Positions 57,316-64,000 of a DNA stretch of 64,000 bases are shown piece after piece. The first letter of the stretch is position 1, and each line of letters opens with the position of its first letter. Below the pieces are notes generated by a model. The model was not told the DNA's origin. It ran no database searches and saw only the letters and a program-made list of their open reading frames with translations. This stretch comes from Mycobacterium spongiae (lineage in GTDB: Bacteria; Actinomycetota; Actinomycetes; Mycobacteriales; Mycobacteriaceae). A program made the position numbers and the translations under genes. The stretch is taken from assembly GCF_018278905.1 (NCBI RefSeq), contig NZ_CP046600.1, positions 3,410,001 to 3,474,000 on the forward strand, written 5' to 3'.

Positions 57316-57744
57316 GTGAAGAAGCTGGCAATATCCGGTGCACTGGCGATGGCCACAATCGTCCTAGCGCCCGCTGCGCACGCGGACATGCTGGTGGGCA
57401 ACTACTCGCTAGTCACAAACAGAGATCCTGGCCACCAATGGATTTGGACGATTCGCGCGTGCAACCCCAATGCTGCGGGATGCCGGCACATTCAGGCGAT
57501 ACCGCAACCCAACGGACAAGCCGCACCCTACGGGGGCGTTGCGCAGCTGTCGAACGGCCGCTACACATTTGCCGTCGACATCCCGGATGGAGTGCGCTGC
57601 GTCGTCTACTTCCTGCCCTCCCACGACGTCTATTCGTGGGATGCGACGACTCTCGCCGGATCGGTGGACTCCACTTTCGATGCGGGCTGTGGCGGCGCGC
57701 CCGGAGCGACAACGACCCATCCATTCTCGCTCGTGCGGCGCTAG
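57316..57744 (+). CDS. Small secreted protein of unknown function
   Basis: The 142-residue protein has a Sec signal (KKLAISGALAMATIVLAPAAHA) cleaved at about residue 23. The mature domain begins DMLVGNYSLVTNRDPGHQW and has four cysteines, with WIWTIRACNPNAAGCRHIQ and RCVVYFLP, suggesting disulfides and a beta fold. Similar short exported proteins occur widely in mycobacteria. The GTG start is 12 bp after cyp124, so both are probably co-transcribed. Confidence 0.82.
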   Translation: MKKLAISGALAMATIVLAPAAHADMLVGNYSLVTNRDPGHQWIWTIRACNPNAAGCRHIQAIPQPNGQAAPYGGVAQLSNGRYTFAVDIPDGVRCVVYFLPSHDVYSWDATTLAGSVDSTFDAGCGGAPGATTTHPFSLVRR

Positions 57745-57767
57745 GCCGTCGGGTTCCCGCAACGCTG

Positions 57768-58382
57768 TTACGCACCAATCTGGTACACGAACAAGACCCT
57801 CGGGTACACGGTAAACCATTCGGGTGGCTGGGGAATTCGTGCAACGCAGGAACCGTTGTCGCCCAGCCACTGCAACGCGGCGCGGTACGCGCCGATGGGC
57901 GCCGGCCGAAAAGGGTAGCGGTGCCAACGCGCGAACGACCGCACATGGACGTCAAGGATTAGTTTGCCGAGGAGCCCGTCTGGCATGTCTTCAAACACGA
58001 TGATGCTGCGGCGTGCGACTCGGTGACATTCTTTGATCAGCGCCAGCGGGTCATGACTGTGATGCAGCACTTCACTGAGCACGACGTGGTCGAACGCTTT
58101 GTCCGGCTGCGAAATTGATGTGCCGTCGAAGTGCTCGAACGCGATCTTGACCTGCCGAGAGTCCTTGACATCCACACCGCTCGACTCAACGCCATACATG
58201 TCCTGCAAATATGCCGACAGGTGTCCGGTCCCACACCCGACGTCGAGCAGGCTATCGCCACGAGCGAGATAGTCCGCTAATCCTTCGGCTTGATCGCGTA
58301 GTCGCACGACCGGGCGCAGCACGTGCCGCGTTTCGGAGACGCGTTGGGCGATCTTCCGAGTAAACCGTTGTGCGGCAGTCAT
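57768..58382 (-). CDS. Class I SAM-dependent methyltransferase
   Basis: The 204-residue protein is a small Methyltransf_11-type enzyme: motif I LLDVGCGTGHLSAYLQ, motif II acidic GVDVKDSRQ, and VVLSEVLHHSHDPLALIKEC. Substrate unknown. Its ATG directly follows the stop of the TetR gene at 58383, so the two form an operon controlled by that regulator. Confidence 0.9.
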   Translation of the reverse strand: MTAAQRFTRKIAQRVSETRHVLRPVVRLRDQAEGLADYLARGDSLLDVGCGTGHLSAYLQDMYGVESSGVDVKDSRQVKIAFEHFDGTSISQPDKAFDHVVLSEVLHHSHDPLALIKECHRVARRSIIVFEDMPDGLLGKLILDVHVRSFARWHRYPFRPAPIGAYRAALQWLGDNGSCVARIPQPPEWFTVYPRVLFVYQIGA

Positions 58383-59090
58383 TTACCTTCCATTCGAACA
58401 CGCGTGCACGGACCCACCATGCCGGACCTGCTCCAGCCCGGAAATCAACAGTGACAACCCGAAGTCGAATTCGGCGATGTGGTCGATGACTGCCAGCTGT
58501 GGCGCCGCGGCCGCCACACACGGCATGCCGGCAGATTCTAGCTCGTCTCGGCGATGGGCAAGGTGGCCGAGATTGTGACCGCTGAACGTCGGCCATGCCG
58601 ACACCTCGCGCAACACAGCCCCGCCCAGGAAAGCGAACACAGTCCGCAATGCGTGCACCGCCTGTTCGGCGTCGAGGCCGCCCTCGATCAGGATCGCCAA
58701 CGCGGCTTCGGCAGGAGCCAGACCGCCTGCGAACGAGCTGAGCTCACGCGTCAACAACAGGCTGACCGAATTCGGCCGCCGTAGCGCCGCCGCGCGGAAG
58801 GCGTTGGCCAGCGCGGTCAGGTCGGTGCGCAGGTCGCCGATGCGTTGTGGGATCTCGATCGACAACACGAGCCGCTCGGCGATACCGTCGAGCAGCGCGC
58901 CTTTGTTGGCAACGTGGTTGTACAAGCTCATCGAATCGACGCCGAGTTCCGCGGCAAGCTTTCGCATCGTCAGGCCGTCGACGCCGACCTGCTCGATAAG
59001 TCGCACCGCCACATCCAGCACGCGCTTGCGCGACAGCAGCGGGTCGGTGCTGCGGGGACGACCGCGCCGGTTCGGTCGTGCGCTGCCCAT
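58383..59090 (-). CDS. TetR family regulator (TetR_C class)
   Basis: The 235-residue protein has an N-terminal basic arm, a helix-turn-helix with LTMRKLAAELGVDSMSLYNHV at about residues 40-60, and a TetR-like C-terminal domain of the tetracycline-repressor class (LLLTRELSSFAGG, AVHALRTVFAFLGGAVL). It heads the minus-strand operon with the methyltransferase. A perfect 7-bp-arm inverted repeat 28 bp upstream is its likely operator and lies between it and the divergent NTF2-like gene. Confidence 0.9.
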   Translation of the reverse strand: MGSARPNRRGRPRSTDPLLSRKRVLDVAVRLIEQVGVDGLTMRKLAAELGVDSMSLYNHVANKGALLDGIAERLVLSIEIPQRIGDLRTDLTALANAFRAAALRRPNSVSLLLTRELSSFAGGLAPAEAALAILIEGGLDAEQAVHALRTVFAFLGGAVLREVSAWPTFSGHNLGHLAHRRDELESAGMPCVAAAAPQLAVIDHIAEFDFGLSLLISGLEQVRHGGSVHACSNGR

Positions 59091-59117
59091 GCTCCGGCCT
59101 TCCTCGGTTCTTGCAAT

Positions 59118-59134
59118 AACCTACATCGTAGGTT
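59118..59134. promoter_or_regulatory. TetR operator (perfect inverted repeat)
   Basis: AACCTACATCGTAGGTT has perfect 7-bp arms around three bases. It lies in the 79-bp gap between the divergent TetR gene and the gene at 59170 and resembles known TetR-family sites (CCTAC-type arms), so it probably controls both directions. Confidence 0.75.
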
Positions 59135-59169
59135 TAGTGTCAAGCCAACGACCATCCCGAGGACCCATC

Positions 59170-59736
59170 GTGACCACTCCCACGTTTCCCTCCCCTCCCT
59201 CCCCCAACGTGCTGGCCGCCCGGCAGAAACTCGTTCTTGACCACTTCCACGACGAGGTCCGCCAGGACTGGGACGACGTGTTGTCGACCTTCCCGCACCC
59301 GCGCTACGAGCTCATCCCGCAGATGGCCGTGCACGACGGTGAGCGATCCGTGCGTGGCTACTACCACTACACCCGGACCGCCTTTCCCGACCAGGACCAC
59401 GAGATCATCGCAGTGCGCCACAGCGCCGACGCGGTGATCGTCGAGTTCTGGCTGATGGGTACGCACCGGGGCTACCTCGGCACGGTTCCGCCCACCGGCA
59501 GCCGGTTTCGCGTTCGGATGACCGCCTACTTCGTCTTCGACGAGACGGAAACCCTGGTCTGCGAACGGGTTTACTTCGACCGCTTGACCATGATCAAGCA
59601 ACTGCTGGGTGGCCTGCAGCTGAGGAAGCCGGCTAACTGGCTGCTCGCCGCGCGTTGCCTACGTGGCTTGTTGACGATGGGGTCTGAGGAGCCCGACCCA
59701 GCGCTGACCAACACCGTGCCACCGGAGCTGGCGTGA
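59170..59736 (+). CDS. NTF2-like/SnoaL-type protein
   Basis: The 188-residue protein has an NTF2-like alpha-beta cone: ALVLDHF-like [43 protein letters not shown] and [25 protein letters not shown]. Such polyketide-cyclase-like proteins act as isomerases, cyclases or ligand binders. It is divergent from the TetR/methyltransferase operon and shares its operator. The GTG start at 59170 is 36 bp from the palindrome. Confidence 0.8.
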   Translation: MTTPTFPSPPSPNVLAARQKLVLDHFHDEVRQDWDDVLSTFPHPRYELIPQMAVHDGERSVRGYYHYTRTAFPDQDHEIIAVRHSADAVIVEFWLMGTHRGYLGTVPPTGSRFRVRMTAYFVFDETETLVCERVYFDRLTMIKQLLGGLQLRKPANWLLAARCLRGLLTMGSEEPDPALTNTVPPELA

Positions 59737-59822
59737 ATGCGCTTCGGATGGGTGTTCGGATGCTTAGACTCCTCGCTGACTCTCTCGCTGACTCCCTCGG
59801 GAGCCGACGACAAGGAGGCTGC

Positions 59823-60344
59823 ATGCGGGTCCACCACCTGGTGTTATGCAGCCTGCCGGTACTCGCGGCGCTGGCTGGCTGTGGCACCGACGGCGTCGCC
59901 GCCGATGCCACCACGGCCACGGTAACGACGGGGACGGCCGCGACGGGAGCGAACGCGACCGTTGCACCGCTGCCTCCGACGTCAGGCCCGCGGACGCGAA
60001 AGTGGATTGACCTCCAAGTCGGCGAATGCGTTAGCGACCTTCCCCCGGCCGACCTGAGCCGTATCGACGTCACCGTGGTCGATTGCGGGACACCACATTT
60101 GGCCGAGGTGTATCGGCTGGCACCGGTCGCGGTCGATTCCGCCATCGCCACCGTGGCCAATCAACAATGCGTCGCCGGTGTTGCCCCGTACACCGGACAA
60201 CCGGCCGACGGTAGCCCCTATTCGGTGACCTGGCTTATCGATTCACGCCAAGACAGAACTGGGGCCGATCCCACCCCCAGCACCGTTATCTGCCTGCTGC
60301 AAGCGGCCAACGGCCAACTGCTGACGGGATCCGCCCGTCGCTGA
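59823..60344 (+). CDS. lppN: Lipoprotein, LppN-like
   Basis: The 173-residue protein has a lipoprotein signal with lipobox LAGC (residues about 15-18) and an extracytoplasmic domain with conserved cysteines: [42 protein letters not shown] and [16 protein letters not shown]. The cysteine and His-Glu pattern is that of the septum-formation domain. By position and sequence it fits LppN (Rv2270). ATG 59823 follows AAGGAGG. Function unknown. Confidence 0.82.
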   Translation: MRVHHLVLCSLPVLAALAGCGTDGVAADATTATVTTGTAATGANATVAPLPPTSGPRTRKWIDLQVGECVSDLPPADLSRIDVTVVDCGTPHLAEVYRLAPVAVDSAIATVANQQCVAGVAPYTGQPADGSPYSVTWLIDSRQDRTGADPTPSTVICLLQAANGQLLTGSARR

Positions 60345-60492
60345 CGTCGGCATGGCAGCCGTCGGCGGACACACATGTAGCGTCCCGCGGTCGGGTCGCA
60401 TTCGAGTCGCGCTGCCGATTTTTCCCATGGCACCACGCTTTTCGACGGCTCAGCGGTGACTCGTGTGCAAGGCGGGGCTGGGGTGACGCGTG

Positions 60493-60507
60493 ACGCGAGG
60501 CTCGCGT
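60493..60507. promoter_or_regulatory. Palindrome upstream of the PE_PGRS fusion
   Basis: ACGCGAG and CTCGCGT form perfect 7-bp arms around one G, 113 bp before the PE_PGRS-phosphodiesterase start. High G+C makes chance possible. Confidence 0.3.
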
Positions 60508-60619
60508 GCGGTGCCTGCCAGCAGCCTCGCTACACCCCTCGATTATGCATTCAAGCCGTGCAATTATGGACATCTCACATCTTCCGATGGTCAGGAAGTG
60601 GCCGGCCAGGGGGCTCACA

Positions 60620-62599
60620 ATGTCGTATCTCATCACCGCGCCGGATCTGTTAGCGACAGCTGCCGAAGATGTCGCGGGGATCGGCTCCTCGATCAGGGCG
60701 GCGAACCTGGCAGCGTTGGCTCCGACCAGCACGCTGATGGCTGCAGCCGGTGACGAAGTCTCGGCGGCGATTGCATCGCTGTTTTCCGGCCAGGCCCAGG
60801 AATACCAGACGCTCAGCGCGCAAGTGGCGGGGTTTCATGCGCAGTTCGTCCACGCGTTGAGTCGCGCTGGAGGGGCGTATGCGGTCGCGGAGGCGGCCAA
60901 TGCCAGCGTGCTGCCGGCTGTCGCCGAGGACGTTCTGGCGGTGATCAATGCGCCGGCGAGGCTGCTGTTGGGGCGTCCGTTGATCGGTGACGGGGCCAAC
61001 GGCTTGCCCGGCACCGGGCAAGCCGGGGAGGCCGGCGGGATCTTGTGGGGCAACGGCGGCATGGGTGGCTCGGGTGCGCCGGGTCAGGTGGGCGGACCCG
61101 GCGGGGCTGCCGGGTTGATCGGCAACGGCGGTATCGGCGGCGCCGGCGGTATCGGCGGCGGAACCGGTGGCATCGGTGGCACCGGCGGGTGGTTGTGGGG
61201 CAATGGCGGAGCCGGCGGTGCCGGCGGCGCCGGCGCTGGCGGTATTGACCCCGGGACCGGTGGGCTCGGCGGCAGGGCGCTGTCGGTGTTCGGCACCGCG
61301 GGCGCCACTGGCCCCGTCGGGCAGGACAACGCGGTGCTTGTGACCTCTCAGCAACAGGCGCTGGCGCTGCTCGCAGCCGCCCCGGATGCGAATTTCCTGT
61401 TGATCGGCACCGATGGCACGAATCTGAGCAAGATCCTGGCCGACCCGCTGGGCACCCCGAACTTCCACGCGCTGATGGAGCAAAGCATCACCTCCGCGTC
61501 GACGATCATCGGGCACACCACCGTCTCCAACCCGTCGTGGACGGCTATGCAGACCGGTGTGTGGAGCGAGACGGCGGGTGTGACCAACAACGTCTTCACG
61601 CCCTGGACGTATGACACCTGGCCGACCGTCTACAACTACCTCGAGATGACCCATGGCGACAACGTCAACACCACGGTCATCGGCAACTGGGAGGTCATCA
61701 CCGACATCGCCGGCGCCGGTTCGCACCCCGCCGACAACATCAGATACGTCGCGCAGCTCCCGGGCGACACGGACTGGATCGCGACACAGAACCGGGTCGG
61801 CACCCTGTCCCAGGACGCGATTCTGGCCGCCGATCCCAGCAAGGGCAATCTGATCTTCTCGTACTTCGTCGGTGTCGACGAAAACGGCCATATGTACGGC
61901 GGCGATTCGCCGCAGTACGCACGGGCCATTCGCAACATGGACTTCAATCTCGGTTCCCAAACCGAGAACGGTGGCGGCCTGCTGGGAGCGGTATACGACT
62001 GGGAGCTGGCCAACCCCGGCGAGGAGTTTTCCACGCTCGTGGTCACCGACCATGGTCACACCGCGGGCGACCCGTTTGGCTTCGGTCACGGATTCCAATC
62101 ACCGCGGGAGACCGCGACATTCCTCATCTTCGATCAGGCCGGTGCCGATGCGACCGACGGGTTCATCAACAATTCATGGCAGATCGTCAGTACGACGCCA
62201 ACCATTTTGGAGCAATTCGACATTGCGACGCTGCCGTATATGCAGGGTGCGCCCCTGACGGACCCCAGCTTCGCCGGCACGTTGATTGATCCCAGCACCG
62301 CGACGGGCACGAACCTGTTCAGTGTGCTCAGCGCCTCGTTCGCCGCACAGGGTTACCCCGATATTGCGACCCAACTGATTCTGGGGTCACGCACGATCGC
62401 GGCCTCGATTCCCTTCGCGGTATTCGAGCCGATAAGCGATATCGTCGCTGCGACGCCCGTCTTCTTACAAGAACCGGTCTCCTGGATCGGCGCCGGCATC
62501 TACCAGTCGCTGAATATCCCGGCACAGATCTGGGTCCGGCTCACCGGCGTGACCGGCAACCAAATCATCCCGCCGGTGTTGAACCCATTCCTCACCTAG
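60620..62599 (+). CDS. PE_PGRS protein fused to a type I phosphodiesterase/nucleotide pyrophosphatase domain
   Basis: Residues 1-95 are a PE domain with secretion motif YAVAE; residues 115-225 are a short PGRS region. From about 235 to 510 there is an alkaline-phosphatase-superfamily domain of the NPP/ENPP type. Its metal and active-site motifs appear in order: LIGTDGTN (Asp265), [21 protein letters not shown] with the Ser/Thr nucleophile, [10 protein letters not shown] (Asp420, His424), [11 protein letters not shown] (Asp477, His478) and GFGHGF (His490). A hydrophobic C-terminal tail follows. It is predicted to be an exported two-metal phosphodiesterase at the cell surface; the substrate is unknown. 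ATG 60620 begins the PE domain. Confidence 0.9.
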   Translation: MSYLITAPDLLATAAEDVAGIGSSIRAANLAALAPTSTLMAAAGDEVSAAIASLFSGQAQEYQTLSAQVAGFHAQFVHALSRAGGAYAVAEAANASVLPAVAEDVLAVINAPARLLLGRPLIGDGANGLPGTGQAGEAGGILWGNGGMGGSGAPGQVGGPGGAAGLIGNGGIGGAGGIGGGTGGIGGTGGWLWGNGGAGGAGGAGAGGIDPGTGGLGGRALSVFGTAGATGPVGQDNAVLVTSQQQALALLAAAPDANFLLIGTDGTNLSKILADPLGTPNFHALMEQSITSASTIIGHTTVSNPSWTAMQTGVWSETAGVTNNVFTPWTYDTWPTVYNYLEMTHGDNVNTTVIGNWEVITDIAGAGSHPADNIRYVAQLPGDTDWIATQNRVGTLSQDAILAADPSKGNLIFSYFVGVDENGHMYGGDSPQYARAIRNMDFNLGSQTENGGGLLGAVYDWELANPGEEFSTLVVTDHGHTAGDPFGFGHGFQSPRETATFLIFDQAGADATDGFINNSWQIVSTTPTILEQFDIATLPYMQGAPLTDPSFAGTLIDPSTATGTNLFSVLSASFAAQGYPDIATQLILGSRTIAASIPFAVFEPISDIVAATPVFLQEPVSWIGAGIYQSLNIPAQIWVRLTGVTGNQIIPPVLNPFLT

Positions 62600-62814
62600 G
62601 AATCGGCTGACTTAGCCGTCCATTGTTGGTCGTGTCTGGCTGCTGTTCGCCCTGTCGCGGGTGACGACGTTGTGGTGCAAGGGGTTACGCAGCTCGACCG
62701 GGCGTTGGCGAATGTGGGCCGTACTTCCGGCCCCGCCATGCTTGCTTGCTCTGTGCCCTCCTAGACTCGATCGACGTCAAGACACCGTCCCCGATACGCC
62801 TGCGAGGTTGCCGC

Positions 62815-63201
62815 GTGGCCGATGAACCATCCGCCGCAGAATCTGCTGCTGACAGCGCAGCCGAAATCGAACCCGACTACCGGTTCACTTTGGCCAACGA
62901 ACGGACCTTCCTGGCCTGGCAGCGAACCTCGCTGGGGCTGCTCGCCGCTGCGGTCGCCCTCGTGCAACTCGTCCCGGAGCTGCCGATCCCGGGCGCGCGC
63001 CGGCTGCTCGGTGTGGCACTTGGCGCGCTGGCAATCCTCACCAGCGGGATGGGGCTGCTGCGGTGGCACCAGACAGATCGCGCCATGCGCCGCGATCAGC
63101 CGCTTCCGCGACACCCCACACCGGCATACCTCGCCGTGGGTCTGGCCGTGGTCGGCTTCATTGCGCTCGGCCTGGTGATCGCCAAGGCGGTCACCGGTTG
63201 A
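62815..63201 (+). CDS. DUF202 (YidH-like) membrane protein
   Basis: The 128-residue protein has the DUF202 signature [26 protein letters not shown] and three membrane helices, with [20 protein letters not shown] and [20 protein letters not shown] as the other two. An acidic alanine-rich tail precedes the first helix. Equivalent to Rv2272; function unknown. The GTG start at 62815 is chosen because of the family's short N-terminus. Its stop overlaps the next DUF202 gene. Confidence 0.87.
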   Translation: MADEPSAAESAADSAAEIEPDYRFTLANERTFLAWQRTSLGLLAAAVALVQLVPELPIPGARRLLGVALGALAILTSGMGLLRWHQTDRAMRRDQPLPRHPTPAYLAVGLAVVGFIALGLVIAKAVTG

Positions 63202-63536
63202 GCGACTCCACAGGACCGGGCAACGCATCACCAGACCGGGGGCTACAAGCGGAACGGACCACGCTGGCCTGGACCCGGACATCGTTTGCATTGCTCGTCA
63301 ACGGCGTGTTGCTGACGATCAAAGATATGCATAGCGCAACGTGGTCGTTGCGCCTGATCCCGGCCGGCCTCGCTGCCGCCGCGGCATCCTGCAGCTACCT
63401 GATCGCGCTCCACCGCCAGCGAACATTGAGCCAACGCCCGATACCGACCCGCATCACCCCCCGTCGCCAGGTAAATATCGTGGGGATTGCGGTGCTGGTG
63501 CTCGGGATCGTCACGGCGTTCGCCCAGCTGCTCTAG
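63198..63536 (+). CDS. DUF202 membrane protein
   Basis: The 112-residue protein has a second DUF202 signature, [24 protein letters not shown], and three predicted membrane helices. It is in tandem with the first and overlaps its stop codon by a TTGA junction (TTG start 63198). The pair equals Rv2272-Rv2273 and probably works as a hetero-oligomer. No activity is known. Confidence 0.85.
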   Translation: MSDSTGPGNASPDRGLQAERTTLAWTRTSFALLVNGVLLTIKDMHSATWSLRLIPAGLAAAAASCSYLIALHRQRTLSQRPIPTRITPRRQVNIVGIAVLVLGIVTAFAQLL

Positions 63537-63599
63537 ACGAGCTGTCAACCAGGCCGGTGCATCGAGCCAACTCGGCCAGAACCCCACTGCGCCAGAACC

Positions 63600-64000
63600 C
63601 TACTGCCGAAGTCTCTCGGTCAAGGTTCGAACTTCGGTCCGCAGCTCATCGATCTGCGCCGCCGTGGCGGCGCGATTCTCGGAATCGGTCTCGGCGACCC
63701 GTTGCACTATCCACGAAGCCAGTGAGGCGGTGACAACGCCGATGAGACTGATCCCGCCGATCATCAACAACACGGCGATGATCCGGCCGATAACGGTGAC
63801 CGGATACAGGTCTCCGTAACCGACAGTGGTCACCGTGGTGATGGCCCACCATACGGCGTTTCCGAAGGAGGTGATGGTCGCGCCCGGGCGGCCTCGCTCC
63901 TGGTCGAGGATGGCTAGCGACGTGACGTAGATCAGCAGCGAAACACCTGACAGCGTGTACACGAGGATTCGGCCGCGAACGGCGTTGCCGACGGCCTTCT
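63600..64000 (-). CDS. Potassium channel family protein (partial, cut by window end)
   Basis: The visible 133 residues hold the pore of a two-helix potassium channel: a transmembrane helix (LSGVSLLIYVTSLAIL), pore helix and selectivity filter ITTVTTVGYGDLYPVT, an inner helix (IAVLLMIGGISLIGVVTASL) and a C-terminal coiled coil (AAQIDELRTEVRTLTERLRQ). The reading frame stays open through the window edge (about 12 further codons), so the N-terminus, probably with more voltage-sensor-type helices, lies outside. Confidence 0.9.
   Translation of the reverse strand, partial: KAVGNAVRGRILVYTLSGVSLLIYVTSLAILDQERGRPGATITSFGNAVWWAITTVTTVGYGDLYPVTVIGRIIAVLLMIGGISLIGVVTASLASWIVQRVAETDSENRAATAAQIDELRTEVRTLTERLRQ

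Overview
The window is high-GC chromosomal DNA from a mycobacterium, most likely a slow grower near, but outside, the Mycobacterium tuberculosis complex. The reasons are five PE-family genes (two of them plain PE_PGRS), the FAS-II locus fabD-acpM-kasA-kasB-accD6, the mycothiol-dependent reductase mscR, the one-cysteine peroxiredoxin ahpE, cyp124 and ptkA/ptpA. The order follows the H37Rv segment from about Rv2226 to Rv2273. H37Rv comparisons here are from memory, not from a search.

Layout. 1-4.2 kb: a TIGR00027-type methyltransferase, a second methyltransferase broken by two in-frame stops, a PE protein with a non-PGRS C-terminus and a TetR regulator. 4.3-9.1 kb: an 18-bp tandem repeat, a CYTH-CHAD protein, RNase P RNA (minus strand), a 2-oxoglutarate/Fe(II) oxygenase and a Tat-exported phospholipase C. 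9.1-13.2 kb: an overlapping minus-strand operon of cobC-type aminotransferase, Nif3-like protein, zinc-ribbon coiled coil and RNase H/phosphatase. 13.2-19.6 kb: PE-PPE-domain hydrolase, ptkA-ptpA-SURF1, cobD and a PE_PGRS. 19.7-28.5 kb: ABC transporter with TetR, MpaB-type oxygenase, epoxide hydrolase, a gene-poor stretch with relics, a giant PE_PGRS and tRNA-Val. 28.5-34.5 kb: ahpE, a DUF3052 gene, a lipoprotein, aceE and mabR. 34.6-40.1 kb: the mycolate-elongating FAS-II operon with a MabR-type inverted repeat in its promoter. 40.1-53.1 kb: glpD1 with TetR, FAD-linked oxidase, diacylglycerol kinase, secreted protein, DUF3145, serine hydrolase, methyltransferase, mscR with a metallo-hydrolase, and an apolipoprotein N-acyltransferase homologue. 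53.1-64 kb: a SABATH methyltransferase, a DapB-like oxidoreductase, an MmpS-like protein, cyp124, a methyltransferase/TetR module with a perfect operator, lppN-like, a PE_PGRS fused to a phosphodiesterase, two DUF202 proteins and a potassium channel cut by the window end.

The core is cell-envelope and central metabolism: pyruvate dehydrogenase E1 supplies acetyl-CoA, AccD6 helps make malonyl-CoA, FabD loads it on AcpM, and KasA/KasB extend mycolate precursors under MabR. The variable parts are the PE genes, the phospholipase, the methyltransferases and the relics between conserved neighbours. The most striking observations are the PE_PGRS-phosphodiesterase fusion, the full-length Lnt-like protein with serine where the catalytic cysteine should be, the 115-residue higher-order repeats in the giant PE_PGRS, the methyltransferase broken by a tandem duplication, and several clean inverted repeats in front of regulated genes.
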